A stretch of DNA of 64,000 nucleotides from Thermoleptolyngbya sichuanensis A183. GTDB lineage: Bacteria > Cyanobacteriota > Cyanobacteriia > Elainellales > Elainellaceae. The stretch covers positions 4,340,001 through 4,404,000 of the forward strand of contig NZ_CP053661.1 of assembly GCF_013177315.1 (NCBI RefSeq), read 5' to 3'. The notes under the pieces are model-generated. The model was not told the origin of the DNA. It made no database searches and was given only the letters and a program-made list of their open reading frames with translations. Below are positions 45,254 to 54,630 of this stretch, in pieces (position 1 is the stretch's first letter; every line of letters starts with the position of its first letter). The translations under genes and the position numbers were made by a program.

Positions 45254-45565
45254 ATGAATAAGTACTGTACTGAATGGATTCAAGAATGGTGCCTCCAAAA
45301 CGGTTGGACGGATCTGTTTCAGGAGCGTCGGGAATATTGGGCGTTTCCGCCCCACGCCGTGATGCCCCTGCCCATTCCCACAGAAGCGCTGCTGTCTATT
45401 AAGGCGGAAAAGGGCTTTAGCCCCCAAGAGCGGCTGTGGCTGAGTGCGGCCTGGGCGGGAGCCGTGATTTCGGCAGGTCTGGGCGTATACTTCCAGTCGC
45501 CGATGCCACTAGTGGCGGCGTTCGCCTTTTGCGCCGTGATCTTTGGTCTAATGGACGATGAGTAA
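45254..45565 (+). CDS. Conserved small membrane protein of unknown function
   Basis: 103 residues from ATG 45254 (a GTG six bases earlier is also open). The hydrophilic N-terminal ~60 residues (MNKYCTEWIQEWCLQNGWTDLF) are followed by two hydrophobic segments (SAAWAGAVISAGLGVYF and PLVAAFAFCAVIFG) and a short acidic tail MDDE. It resembles conserved cyanobacterial hypothetical proteins. It lies 40 bp ahead of purE on the same strand and may be co-transcribed. Confidence 0.7.
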   Translation: MNKYCTEWIQEWCLQNGWTDLFQERREYWAFPPHAVMPLPIPTEALLSIKAEKGFSPQERLWLSAAWAGAVISAGLGVYFQSPMPLVAAFAFCAVIFGLMDDE

Positions 45566-45605
45566 GGCGCTCTGCGTTTCTCGTTGAATCCATTTCCTGC
45601 TTGAC

Positions 45606-46154
45606 ATGACACAACCATCCACACCATCGCCCGCCGCCTCGCCTGTGGTGGGCATTATTATGGGCAGCGACTCTGACCTGCCCACCATGCAGGGGGCGAT
45701 CGCCATTTGCGAACAGTTCCAGGTTGCCTGCGAAGTAGCGATCGTCTCCGCCCACCGCACCCCAGAGCGCATGGTGGACTATGCCCAGACCGCCCACGAG
45801 CGCGGGCTAAAGGTCATCATCGCGGGTGCAGGCGGTGCGGCACATTTGCCGGGAATGGTGGCCGCCCTCACGCCATTGCCTGTGATTGGCGTTCCCGTGC
45901 CCAGCCGCCATCTGCAAGGACTGGACTCGCTCTATTCCATTGTGCAAATGCCCGCCGGAATCCCGGTGGCCACGGTGGCGATCGGCAACGCTCAAAACGC
46001 CGGCCTCCTCGCCGTGCAGATCCTCGCCTGCCAACAGCCCGACCTGCTGGCCCAGGTACAGCGCTATCGCCAAAGCCTGCGCGATAGGGTGCTAGAAAAG
46101 CAGTCGAAGCTCGATGCGGTAGGATATCAGGCGTATCTCCAGCAAATGTCGTAG
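45606..46154 (+). CDS. purE: N5-carboxyaminoimidazole ribonucleotide mutase
   Basis: 182 residues, class I PurE. It moves the carboxyl group of N5-CAIR to C4 in purine synthesis. Signatures are [26 protein letters not shown] (active-site His), [15 protein letters not shown] and [30 protein letters not shown] 45606 with [16 protein letters not shown] is the first in frame. Its partner PurK is not in the window. Confidence 0.96.
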   Translation: MTQPSTPSPAASPVVGIIMGSDSDLPTMQGAIAICEQFQVACEVAIVSAHRTPERMVDYAQTAHERGLKVIIAGAGGAAHLPGMVAALTPLPVIGVPVPSRHLQGLDSLYSIVQMPAGIPVATVAIGNAQNAGLLAVQILACQQPDLLAQVQRYRQSLRDRVLEKQSKLDAVGYQAYLQQMS

Positions 46155-46416
46155 TTTGATGCCGATATGAGATCCCCCTAAATCCCCCTTAATAAGGGGG
46201 ACTTCCGATGCGGTTCCTCGTTTGATGTCGATATGAGATCCCCCTAAATCCCCCTTAATAAGGGGGACTTCCGATGCGGTTCCTCGTTTGATGTCGATAT
46301 GAGATCCCCCTAAATCCCCCTTAATAAGGGGGACTTCCGAATCCGGTTCTTCCCTTTAGTAAGGGGGACACCCGAATCCGGTTCCCCCCTTACTAAGGGG
46401 GGCTAGGGGGGATCTC
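46155..46416. repeat. Tandem 66-bp repeats of a C/G-rich palindromic module
   Basis: Two exact 66-bp periods and a partial third start at 46155, 46221 and 46287; each has TTTGATGyCGATATGAGATC followed by a CCCCCTAAATCCCCCTT / AAGGGGGACTT hairpin. The array ends with a second hairpin (CCCCCCTTACTAAGGGGGG) and GGGGGGATCT. The modules are the same as in the MITE-like elements near 21.6 and 22.6 kb. It separates purE from the GIY-YIG gene. Confidence 0.8.
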
Positions 46417-46449
46417 CAAAGCCCCAGCGATTCACCCACCCCACTGCCT

Positions 46450-46977
46450 ATGCCCACCCTCGCCGAACTGCCCTTTTTGCCCTATCTGGACGACCAGGGC
46501 GAGATTATCCACGAATTCGACGGCAAGGTAGGAGCCTACGCCATCTTTGCGGCTGACCAGACTTTGCAATACATCGGCTATTCCCGTGACATCACCGCCA
46601 GCCTGCTGCAACACTTAGTGCGCGTGCCGCAGGGCTGCCATTGGGTGAAGGTGTGGACGTGCGATCGCCCCAGCCGCACCCTGCTGGAAACCATCCGCAC
46701 CGACTGGATTGCTGAAAGCGGCGCAACACCCCCCGGCAACGGCGACGACGAAGCCCTCTGGAATCAGCCCATTGATGCCAAAGTCCATATGACGAGCCAG
46801 GAGCAGGCGGCCTATGCCAATGCTGACGACCAGGGCAAAATCAAAGCGCTGAAACAGGTGGCGCGACGGGTCGAGGCAGAGGTGCTGCAAGCGCTGGGCG
46901 ATCGCGGCGTGACGACACCCATTCGGTTTGACCCCAAGCTGAAGGAAGAAGGGCTTTTGGGTCTAAAGCCGGTTTGA
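46450..46977 (+). CDS. GIY-YIG nuclease family protein
   Basis: 175 residues. The N-terminal half is a short GIY-YIG-like domain (VGAYAIFAADQTLQYIGYSRDI, ~29-50), with the GIY element degenerate to AYA and the YIG element intact, plus Arg in IGYSRD. The C-terminal half is family-specific (ALKQVARRVEAEVLQALGDRG, FDPKLKEEGLLGLKPV), known from conserved cyanobacterial and plant plastid proteins. Nuclease activity is not assured. Its 3' end overlaps the SGNH gene on the other strand by 15 bp. Confidence 0.75.
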   Translation: MPTLAELPFLPYLDDQGEIIHEFDGKVGAYAIFAADQTLQYIGYSRDITASLLQHLVRVPQGCHWVKVWTCDRPSRTLLETIRTDWIAESGATPPGNGDDEALWNQPIDAKVHMTSQEQAAYANADDQGKIKALKQVARRVEAEVLQALGDRGVTTPIRFDPKLKEEGLLGLKPV

Positions 46978-47577
46978 GCCGTCTAGCTTCCACCAGGCTG
47001 GCCAGCTCAGCACCAGTTGCGCCAGCTCCGCATAGCCCGCTGCATTGGGATGCGCGCCATCGCCCGATCGCACTTCCGTCATCCAGACGGGCGATCGCCG
47101 CAGGGGCGTAAACACGTCCAGATAGGGAATCTCAAAGCCCTCGCAGATTTGCCGCTGATAGCTCACCAGTTCGGCAATGCGTTCATTCTGTGCTTCATCG
47201 GCGATCGCCGGAGGGCTGACCATCAGCACTGGATATTGGCGCTTGGCCACCAGCAAGATCATGCCCGTGTGCCGCAGCGAGTCCGACGTTTTCACCCGCA
47301 TCCCGCCCTGCTCCCAAGTCATATCGTTTGCCCCAAAGGAAAATACCACCCGCCCGTCGCAGCCCTCCGGCAGCCGCGCCATCACCTCAAACTGCCAGCG
47401 CACGCCGATATCAGCGCTGGTTTCTCGCCGCACGCCGAGGTTGTAATAGGTCAACGGCACGCCCCGCTGGCTGGCAAACTGGCAGACTCGCCCCGTCCAG
47501 CCCAGCAGCGTCGAGTCGCCCGTGCCATTCACAAACGAGTCGCCCACAAAGCAGATGCGGAGGTCAGGATTACTCAT
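46963..47577 (-). CDS. SGNH/GDSL-type hydrolase
   Basis: 204 residues from ATG 47577 (AGAGGA upstream). Block I is ICFVGDSFVNGTG with catalytic Ser, block III VVFSFGANDMTW, and block V the SGDGAHPNAAGY His/Asp region. No signal peptide is visible, so it is a cytoplasmic esterase or lipase of unknown substrate. Its start overlaps the stop of the rarD-type gene by four bases (ATGA), so the two are translationally coupled. Confidence 0.88.
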   Translation of the reverse strand: MSNPDLRICFVGDSFVNGTGDSTLLGWTGRVCQFASQRGVPLTYYNLGVRRETSADIGVRWQFEVMARLPEGCDGRVVFSFGANDMTWEQGGMRVKTSDSLRHTGMILLVAKRQYPVLMVSPPAIADEAQNERIAELVSYQRQICEGFEIPYLDVFTPLRRSPVWMTEVRSGDGAHPNAAGYAELAQLVLSWPAWWKLDGSNRL

Positions 47578-48542
47578 ATCCTCTGTGTTCGAGTTCGCAG
47601 CCAGGAGGTCGTGGAATAAATCAGCAAGGCCAGCCAGATGCAGCCAAACGTGACCGCATGGGCAGGCGTAAAGGGTTCGCGATAGAGAAACACGCCTAGG
47701 AGAAGCTGTAAGCTGGGCGCAAGGTATTGCATGAACCCCAGCGTTGAAAGTTGCAGCCGCTTGGCCGCATTGTTGAACCACAGCAGCGGAAACGACGTGA
47801 CAATGCCGCAGCCCATAAACAGCAGCATCAGCCCCAGGCTATCAGAAAAATGCCCTGTGCCCGTTACGTCGCCAAAGCTGATGAATAAGATAGCCGCCGG
47901 AGCGACCCACAACGCTTCTATCGTCAGCCCAACCACGGGCGAAACGGGGACGATCTTTCGCACAAGTCCATACAGCGCAAAGGAAAACGCCAGGAACAGA
48001 GCAATCCAGGGCACTGTACCAAGCTGCCAGATAAAATAAATCACTCCCAGCGTCGCTAATGCCACGGCCAATTGCTGTCCCCAGTGCAACCGCTCCTTTA
48101 GCACCACAAAGCCCAGCAGCACGCTGACCAGGGGGTTAATAAAATAGCCGAGGCTGGTTTCTACGACGCGATCGCTATTCACGCCATAGATATATAGCCC
48201 CCAGTTAAACGCCAGCAGCAGCGCCGTGATCAGCAAAATGCCCAGCGTGCGGGGCGATCGCCCGATAGCCTGCAACTCTGCCCGCCGATCTTGCGCGACT
48301 AGCACGCTGATCAAAAACACCGCCGACCAGAAAAAGCGGTGGCTCAACACTTCTATTGAAGAAACAGAACCAAACGCTTTCCAGTAAATAGGCAGCAATC
48401 CCCACGCGGTATAGGCCAGCAAAGCATAGATTAGCCCCGATTCTCGCCTAAATGAAACGGAGCCGAGAGATGGTTTTGGATTCACGAAATTCAAAGGCAA
48501 GGCTTTGGAGTGGTAGTGCTTAAAGGCAAAGCTTCTGCCCAT
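47574..48542 (-). CDS. rarD: RarD/EamA-family permease
   Basis: 322 residues from ATG 48542, about ten hydrophobic segments with the RarD start ...SGLIYALLAYTAWGLLPIYWKAF and the EamA-type repeats (FFWSAVFLISVLVAQ, NWGLYIYGVNSDRVVETSLGYFINP). RarD proteins are drug/metabolite transporter superfamily members, substrate unknown (originally chloramphenicol sensitivity). The frame extends upstream to 48722 through a 12-bp tandem repeat (PKNR peptide); that extension is unlikely to be translated. It is operonic with the SGNH hydrolase gene. Confidence 0.85.
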   Translation of the reverse strand: MGRSFAFKHYHSKALPLNFVNPKPSLGSVSFRRESGLIYALLAYTAWGLLPIYWKAFGSVSSIEVLSHRFFWSAVFLISVLVAQDRRAELQAIGRSPRTLGILLITALLLAFNWGLYIYGVNSDRVVETSLGYFINPLVSVLLGFVVLKERLHWGQQLAVALATLGVIYFIWQLGTVPWIALFLAFSFALYGLVRKIVPVSPVVGLTIEALWVAPAAILFISFGDVTGTGHFSDSLGLMLLFMGCGIVTSFPLLWFNNAAKRLQLSTLGFMQYLAPSLQLLLGVFLYREPFTPAHAVTFGCIWLALLIYSTTSWLRTRTQRI

Positions 48543-48579
48543 GCTAGAGCCAGGTGCTACATTGCCAATACCACCATGT

Positions 48580-48630
48580 GGGCGATTTTTGGGGCGATTT
48601 TTGGGGCGATTTTTAGGGCGATTTTTGGGC
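48580..48630. repeat. 12-bp tandem repeat upstream of rarD
   Basis: Four copies of GGGCGATTTTTG (third with A for G) in the 376-bp gap between rarD and the Hsp70 gene. In the minus-strand rarD frame they read PKNR repeats. The rest of the gap has no gene and holds divergent promoters. Confidence 0.85.
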
Positions 48631-48918
48631 AATTTCCAAGAGGCAAGTTTTCGCACTCTGCAAGCAAAGCTCTGGCAGCTTGACAGAGCCGTTACATAAT
48701 CGGGTATTCCTAACTGGCACATTCTTTCCCATCCATGCAGGAGGTCTAAGGAATTCGTGAGTGCGATCGCCCCATGCTAGGAAAAATTGCAGGTTTTGCA
48801 GATGGTTTGTAAGGACGGCTTGCGCTAGACAACACAAGTCCTGGCACTTGCTCTCTTTAATTGGTAGTCTCAATTTTGGAGTCATTATCCCAAACCCCCA
48901 ACTCCTGACCCTCGCTCA

Positions 48919-50508
48919 ATGCCTTACGCAATCGACTTTGGCACCAGCAACACCGTCATTGCCCGCTGGAACGCCGCCACGCAGCAGCCCGAAACCGTTG
49001 TTCTAGACCGCCTTTCTCTGCAACTGGGGGGCAATCCGCCGCTGGTGCCCAGCTTGCTGTACATAGAAGATGCGGCGACGGGCAAGACGCTTGCAGGACA
49101 AACGGTGCGCGATCGCGGCTTGGATCTGTCTCGCGACCCGCGCTTTTTTCGCAACTTCAAGCGGGGCGTGGGCGCAGAGATTCAGGGCTTTTTGCCGGAT
49201 CTGGACGGGCGCAGCGTCAGCTTTGAGCAAGTGGGCGAGTGGTTTTTGGCGCAGGTGATTGGGCAGCTTCAGCACACTGACCCTGACCTAGAGACGCTGG
49301 TCTTCACCGTACCCGTGGATAGCTTTGAGGCCTATCGGCTGTGGCTGGCGCAGGCCTGTGAATCGCTGAACGTGCAGCAGGTACGGATGCTGGATGAGCC
49401 GACGGCGGCGGCGCTGGGCTATGGGCTGGCGGGTGGCAGCACGCTGCTGGTGGTAGACTTTGGCGGCGGCACGCTGGATCTGTCGCTGGTGCGGCTGGAG
49501 AAGTCGCTGAGCGGCGCGAAACCCCTGGGCGTGCTGCTGAAGTGGGGACAAAAGACGCTGACGGAATCGGGGCAAAAGTCCAAAACGGCTCGCGTGTTGG
49601 CCAAGGCGGGACAAAACTTGGGCGGTGCAGATATTGACAACTGGCTGGCGGATCACTTTGCGACTGAGCAGGGGTTGCCCGTTTCTTCGCTGACGCTGCG
49701 GCTGGCAGAACGGCTAAAGATTCAGCTTTCGGAACAACCAGAGGCGACGGAGGCCTATTTCAACGACGAAACGCTGGAGAGCGTGGAGCTACACCTGAGC
49801 CGCGATCGCCTCCAGGAGATCTTGCAAGCCAACGGCTTTTTTGACCGACTGGACGACGCGATGAGTCAGGTGCTTCAGCAGGCACGACGCGAGGGACTGG
49901 AAAGCGGCGACATCGATGCAGTGCTGCTGGTGGGTGGCACGGCCCAGATTCCCGCCGTGCAGGCCTGGGTGCGGCAATATTTCCCCGCCGACAAGATCCG
50001 CTCTGAGAAGCCCTTCGAGGCGATCGCCCACGGAGCCTTGCAAATTGCCCAGGGCGTGGAGGTCAAGGATTATCTCTATCACAGCTATGGCGTGCGCTAT
50101 TGGGATCGGCGCAACCGTCGCCACGGCTGGCATCCCATTATCCGCGAGGGACAGCCTTACCCAATGGAAAAGCCCGTCGAGCTAACCCTCGGCGCGTCGA
50201 TGGACAACCAGCCCAGCATTGAGCTAATCATTGGGGAACTGGGCGCAGACACCACCACGACGGAAGTGTTCTTTGAGGGCGATCGCCTCGTTACCCGCGT
50301 CACGGGCGGCACGGCCCAGGTGAAGCCGCTAAACGACACCGACCGCGCCCGCAGCATCGCCCGCCTAGACCCGCCCGGTGCGCCAGGGAGCGATCGCATC
50401 AAGGTGCAATTTTGGGTGGATGGCGATCGCTTCCTCCGCATCACCGTCGATGACCTGCTCACCAACCGCACCCTCACCGAAAATCAAGCCGTCGTGCAGT
50501 TGAGCTAG
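48919..50508 (+). CDS. Hsp70-family protein (DnaK-like ATPase)
   Basis: 529 residues. The ATPase domain has the phosphate-1 loop AIDFGTSNTVIARW, phosphate-2 loop LLVVDFGGGTLDLSLV and adenosine motif AVLLVGGTAQIPAVQAWV. The ~120 residues after the ATPase domain form a shortened beta-rich substrate region (GASMDNQPSIELIIGELG), and the helical lid of DnaK is missing. This short type is common in cyanobacteria. Clients are unknown. The ATG at 48919 matches the family start (MPYAIDFG). Confidence 0.9.
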   Translation: MPYAIDFGTSNTVIARWNAATQQPETVVLDRLSLQLGGNPPLVPSLLYIEDAATGKTLAGQTVRDRGLDLSRDPRFFRNFKRGVGAEIQGFLPDLDGRSVSFEQVGEWFLAQVIGQLQHTDPDLETLVFTVPVDSFEAYRLWLAQACESLNVQQVRMLDEPTAAALGYGLAGGSTLLVVDFGGGTLDLSLVRLEKSLSGAKPLGVLLKWGQKTLTESGQKSKTARVLAKAGQNLGGADIDNWLADHFATEQGLPVSSLTLRLAERLKIQLSEQPEATEAYFNDETLESVELHLSRDRLQEILQANGFFDRLDDAMSQVLQQARREGLESGDIDAVLLVGGTAQIPAVQAWVRQYFPADKIRSEKPFEAIAHGALQIAQGVEVKDYLYHSYGVRYWDRRNRRHGWHPIIREGQPYPMEKPVELTLGASMDNQPSIELIIGELGADTTTTEVFFEGDRLVTRVTGGTAQVKPLNDTDRARSIARLDPPGAPGSDRIKVQFWVDGDRFLRITVDDLLTNRTLTENQAVVQLS

Positions 50509-50674
50509 GAAATTTTTGATATCTATCAACCTCTGATAGAGGGATGCCCCGGGTCTCCAATCATCTGTGGCTCGAATCCAAGCTCAGTGAGTTTTTGAGT
50601 GGTGTAAGGAGCGATCGCTAAGGCTAATCTAGCCACTTGATATAAACTTTTGTGAGAATATTGCAGCTAGCATC

Positions 50675-51989
50675 CTGACTGCCTGACACAAGTGGTTGAA
50701 AGAGTTGAGACCTCGTCAACAGAGGGAAAAGGTGAGCTGACATGAGACGCTGAAATTTGCGTCATCTCAGGGTCTGTATCATGCCAGCCACCACCTGCCT
50801 CTATGATCAAGTGCTGTCGTTATTGCGTCAATCCAGTAATGCCCGCGACCTGCGCCACCTCAAAGCGCTGGCGTGGATGGTGACGGCCCTGGTGTGCAGC
50901 GGTCGGTTGAGCCTGCCGCAGTGGGAAGCCTATGTGCCCAGTCGGGCCCGTCAGGCGCAAAGCACCGAACGCCGGTGGCAGCGCTTCCTAGGCAATCGCC
51001 GGGTGCGGGTCAAAAGTCTGTACGTGCCGCTGGTGCTAGCCGCCATCCATCGCTGGCAAGGTCGGCGGCTTTACCTGGCGCTTGATACGACGGTGTTGTG
51101 GAATCGCTACTGCAGGATTCACCTGACGGTTACCTGTTGCGGACGAGCGGTGCCGCTGCTGTGGCGGGTTTTGGAGCATCCCAGTGCCACCGTCAGCACG
51201 AAGCGATACCTCCCCATGCTGCGGTTAGCCCATCGGCTGTTGCAGTCGTACCCCGATGTGATGGTGTTAGCCGACCGCGGGTTTGCTAACCATGACCTGC
51301 TGGAGTGGCTAAGCCAAAGTCGCTGGCACTATTGTTTACGCTTGCCCAGTGACGTAGTGGTGCAGGGTCCGCGCCGTCATCCTGTTAAGGTAGGCTATCT
51401 GTGGCCTCCCAAAGGTGAAGCTCGACTCTATGAAGGGGTGGGAATCTGGAGCGAGGGGCGCTGGCGCTGCAATTTGGTGCTGGCTCATGTCAAAGGCGTC
51501 GAGGAACCCTGGGCGGTCATCACTGATGAGTCTCCCTCCCTCAATACCCTGTGGCAATATGCTCTCCGCTTTCGAGTCGAGGAGCTTTTCCTCGATTCTA
51601 AATCTGGTGTCTTTGAGTTAGAAGCTTCCGGCATCCGCTCCGCTCCGGCTCTCGAACGCCTCTATCTGGTCGCGGCGATCGCTATCCTTGATGGCACGAC
51701 CCAGGGCATGGCGGTGCAACTCGATGGGCTACGCTGCCAGGTTGACCCGCACTGGAGGCGAGGGATTAGCTATCTCAACATAGGTTTGCGCTGGCTCAAG
51801 GGTGCCGTCAATAAAGGGCGAACACTGCTTCAGCTGATTGCCCTATTTACCGTTGACCCTGAACCCTGTTTTGCCTCTAAAAAAGCTGAAGCCCACTATT
51901 ATGACCGCATTTGGTTTTCTAGAATTCAATCCTTGTGCTGCCAGCCGACACCCGGGCAGTCCGCATAAAAAGATGTGTCAGGCAGTCAG
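50675..51989 (+). mobile_element. IS4-family insertion sequence
   Basis: 1315 bp bounded by perfect 16-bp inverted repeats CTGACTGCCTGACACA and TGTGTCAGGCAGTCAG. No matching target duplication is seen on the two sides (left AGCTAGCATC, right CTTCTGGTCA). A truncated MscS-like gene starts directly at the right end, so the element probably caused a deletion. The 166 bp to the left, after the Hsp70 gene, is non-coding. Confidence 0.88.
50781..51968 (+). CDS. IS4-family transposase
   Basis: 395 residues from ATG 50781 (a TTG at 50757 opens the frame). DDE motifs: Asp in YLALDTTVLWNR, Asp in VMVLADRGFANHDL and Glu in FRVEELFLDSKSG, the last fitting the IS4 Y-(2)-R-(3)-E-(6)-K signature. It is complete. 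Confidence 0.9.
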   Translation: MPATTCLYDQVLSLLRQSSNARDLRHLKALAWMVTALVCSGRLSLPQWEAYVPSRARQAQSTERRWQRFLGNRRVRVKSLYVPLVLAAIHRWQGRRLYLALDTTVLWNRYCRIHLTVTCCGRAVPLLWRVLEHPSATVSTKRYLPMLRLAHRLLQSYPDVMVLADRGFANHDLLEWLSQSRWHYCLRLPSDVVVQGPRRHPVKVGYLWPPKGEARLYEGVGIWSEGRWRCNLVLAHVKGVEEPWAVITDESPSLNTLWQYALRFRVEELFLDSKSGVFELEASGIRSAPALERLYLVAAIAILDGTTQGMAVQLDGLRCQVDPHWRRGISYLNIGLRWLKGAVNKGRTLLQLIALFTVDPEPCFASKKAEAHYYDRIWFSRIQSLCCQPTPGQSA

Positions 51990-52258
51990 CTTCTGGTCAG
52001 GACGAAACTCGATTAGATGACTATACCTATAGCTTTTTGACCTGGCTACGAGACAACTTTAAGGAATCGCAAACCATCTGGAAAGAACCCCAGGTTCGCA
52101 TGACGGATATTCAGGGCAATGCGATGCAGTTTACCATTCGCTTTTACGTGGATAATATCAAGCTAGAACACTGGTTTCGCGGCAACCGGGTGACGAATGA
52201 AGTGCGGCGAGAAATCGTGCGGCGGCTGCGACAAGCCTATATCTTGCATCTGTTGTGA
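51990..52258 (+). pseudogene. 3' remnant of an MscS-type mechanosensitive channel gene
   Basis: The ~85 codons after the IS4 right end read DYTYSFLTWLRDNFKESQ..., then VRMTDIQGNAMQFTIRFYVD and end with EIVRRLRQAYILHLL. From recall this resembles the cytoplasmic C-terminal domain of small-conductance mechanosensitive channels in cyanobacteria. The membrane part is absent from the window, consistent with deletion by the adjacent IS. An apparent ATG at 51935 lies inside the IS, so any translated product would be chimeric and not functional. Confidence 0.6.
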
Positions 52259-52311
52259 TGTTGATTGTGATATCGATTTTGGATTTGCGATTTTGGATTT
52301 TGGATTGCTAG

Positions 52312-54630
52312 TCAAGCGTTTGCAGAATTAGCGCTTGCAGAATTAGCGCTTGCAGGCTTAGGCTGAATCGGTAACCGAATCGTGAAGCTAGTGAGGGCGT
52401 TGGCGCTCTCTACCTGAATCGAACCGCGCAAGCGTTCTACCAGCCGCTTGACCAGTGCCAGTCCTAACCCAGTACCGCCACGATTCCACCGATCTACACT
52501 GACCACCCGGTAAAACTTTTCAAACAGGCGCGGCAGTTCTTCGGCGGGCAGTTCTACTCCTGAATTGCTCACCTGAACGTTCAGCATTCCATCCGCAACG
52601 TGGGCCGTTAGCGTGATTAGTTCATGGGGTGGAGTGTACTTGCAGGCGTTGTGCAGCAGTTCCATTAAGATGCGTTTGAAGCCGTTCAGGTCGGTGGTGA
52701 TGGACGGTAGGTTTTGTGGTAAGTTGACCTTCAAGCGCTGGTGCTGTTCCTGAATGCGGGCCTCGAAGGGTTCAATGATCGACGGAAGCCAATAGTTGAG
52801 ATCGACGTTTTCCAGTTCGATGGATTGCACGCCTGCTTCTAGACGCTGCAAATCGAGTAAATCGTTGATCAGGTTTAGTTCCTGTGAGCATTCATCTTCT
52901 AGGATTTGCACATAGCGCGTGAGGCGTTCGTCCTGAATTTGGTGTTGTTCTAACAGCACTTCGACCATTTGGATTGCCATTTTGATATTGGTCATGGGCG
53001 ATCGCAGTTCGTGAGACACGGTGCTGAGAAAGTCGTCTTTGATTTGATGTAGCTTTTCGAGCTCAGCGACTTGGGCTTGGGCGGTTTGGTACAGGTTGGA
53101 TTGACGCAGGGCGATCGCCGTTTGCAGGCTAATTTGTTGCAGCAGCCGCAGTTCCCAGGCTCGCCAGTCGCAGGGTCCCGTGTTTTGATAAATGGCCAGC
53201 AGTCCCCAAAGCTGTTCGTCTAGGAAAATAGGGGCGATCGCATAGGCCCGCACCTGAAACTGGGCCAGGATTTCGACATGACAATCCGTGTGCCCAGCCT
53301 GATAAATATCGCTGACGGCAAAGGTTTCGCCGTTGCGATAGCGCCCGCCTTCGGTTTCCTGCAAGTAGATATCTTGCCAAACGGTCTGCCCGCCCTCTGC
53401 GACCAGGGGTGACCATTCCTCCCCCACCGACTCTGCCACAAACCGACCGCTCCAGTCGGGCGCAAACTGGTAAACCGTTACTCGATCGACCTGGAGCGTT
53501 TGTCGCGTTGCGTCCAGCACGGTTGCCAGAATTTCGTCTAGATCGAGCGATCGGTGGATATTTTGCACAATCAGCCGCAGCAACCGCTCTTGTTCTGCCT
53601 GCTGCTGCAATGCCAGCGTGCGCTCCTGAACGCGCTGTTCTAGCTCCTGATTCAACTGTTGCAGGGCGGCTTCGGCTCGCTGCCGTTCTGAGAGTTCTAG
53701 CTGGGTCTGGCGATAGAGGTCAGCCTGCTGGAGGGCGATCGCCACTTGGTCTGCCAGGTGCTGCAAAAGCTGAATTTCCTCCGAGTGCCACTGTCGTGTT
53801 TGGCTACAGTGGTGAGCAATCAGCAATCCCCAGAGATAGTTAGGCTGGATAATCGGCACGATCAGACTGGCCCGTACCTGAAGCTGTCGCAGAAACTCTG
53901 CATGGCAGGGCTGGATGCTGCCGTCCTCAATATCGGCGATCGCCCAAGTGTGACCGTGAAAATACTGCTCGATGTAGTTTTCTTGAAAGCAGGGGTCGTA
54001 GAAGTCCTGCCCTAGCAAGGGTTGCCAGCCATCGCCTACCGATTCTTGAACCACATAGCCCTGACTTTGGAGACTGACCCGAAATAGGATCACGCGATCG
54101 GCTTGCAAGAGTTGGCGCACCTCGGTCACGGTTGCGGACAAAATTTCGTCCAAATCGAGCGATCGCCGAATGCGCTCCGTCACCGTCCGCATCAGTTGTT
54201 CGCGCTCTGCCGTTTGTCGCAGTTGAATTTCTGCCTGTCGCCGTTCCGCTCGAACCTGCGCTTCTCGAACCTCGCGGCGCACGGCTTCTGGCAATCGGGT
54301 CAGGTTTTCCTTCATCAGATAGTCGTGCGCCCCGGCCTTCATCATGGCCACCGCCGCGATCTCGCCAATTGTGCCCGACACGACGATAAAGGGCAGATCG
54401 ACTCCACTTTGCTGAAGGATGCTGAGGGCCGCAGGCGCATCGAACCCCGGCAGCCGATAGTCTGAAATCACCACATCCCAAGTGCGCGATACTAGCGCTG
54501 CCCGAAACTGATCGGCCGTTTGCACGCGCTCCCAGACCACATGAAAGCCGTCTTGCTGCAAAGTCCGCAGCACCAACAGCGCATCGTCTTCAGAATCTTC
54601 GACCATAAGCACAATCAGTGGCTCACTCAT
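52312..54630 (-). CDS. Receiver - two cyanobacteriochrome-type GAF - histidine kinase
   Basis: 772 residues. Receiver at ~1-120 with D57 (VVISDYRLP). GAF1 at ~150-305 has the DXCF motif (D212-P-C214-F) and canonical Cys242-His243 ([20 protein letters not shown]), the two-cysteine layout of blue-sensing cyanobacteriochromes. GAF2 at ~355-515 has [25 protein letters not shown] and Cys450-His451 ([20 protein letters not shown]), matching red/green cyanobacteriochromes such as AnPixJ. HisKA has H540 ([14 protein letters not shown]) and HATPase_c ends the protein; the tail repeats [10 protein letters not shown]. It is a soluble light sensor by inference; bilin binding is not shown. Its start overlaps the stop of the upstream regulator gene by four bases. 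Confidence 0.88.
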   Translation of the reverse strand: MSEPLIVLMVEDSEDDALLVLRTLQQDGFHVVWERVQTADQFRAALVSRTWDVVISDYRLPGFDAPAALSILQQSGVDLPFIVVSGTIGEIAAVAMMKAGAHDYLMKENLTRLPEAVRREVREAQVRAERRQAEIQLRQTAEREQLMRTVTERIRRSLDLDEILSATVTEVRQLLQADRVILFRVSLQSQGYVVQESVGDGWQPLLGQDFYDPCFQENYIEQYFHGHTWAIADIEDGSIQPCHAEFLRQLQVRASLIVPIIQPNYLWGLLIAHHCSQTRQWHSEEIQLLQHLADQVAIALQQADLYRQTQLELSERQRAEAALQQLNQELEQRVQERTLALQQQAEQERLLRLIVQNIHRSLDLDEILATVLDATRQTLQVDRVTVYQFAPDWSGRFVAESVGEEWSPLVAEGGQTVWQDIYLQETEGGRYRNGETFAVSDIYQAGHTDCHVEILAQFQVRAYAIAPIFLDEQLWGLLAIYQNTGPCDWRAWELRLLQQISLQTAIALRQSNLYQTAQAQVAELEKLHQIKDDFLSTVSHELRSPMTNIKMAIQMVEVLLEQHQIQDERLTRYVQILEDECSQELNLINDLLDLQRLEAGVQSIELENVDLNYWLPSIIEPFEARIQEQHQRLKVNLPQNLPSITTDLNGFKRILMELLHNACKYTPPHELITLTAHVADGMLNVQVSNSGVELPAEELPRLFEKFYRVVSVDRWNRGGTGLGLALVKRLVERLRGSIQVESANALTSFTIRLPIQPKPASANSASANSANA

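Noticed and set aside
46155-46416. CRISPR array
   Set aside because: The regular 66-bp spacing comes from whole-unit tandem repeats with no variable spacers, and no cas genes are in the window.
48543-48722. 60-residue N-terminal extension of the RarD permease
   Set aside because: It consists of the PKNR tandem repeat and unrelated residues; the permease domain begins after the ATG at 48542.
50560-50600. tRNA-like T-arm sequence (GGCTCGAATCCAAGC)
   Set aside because: No acceptor, D or anticodon stems can be paired around it. I see no tRNA or rRNA gene anywhere in the window.
50660-51999. Target-site duplication for the IS4 element
   Set aside because: The ten bases outside each end do not match in any register. 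The absence is used as evidence for a deletion instead.
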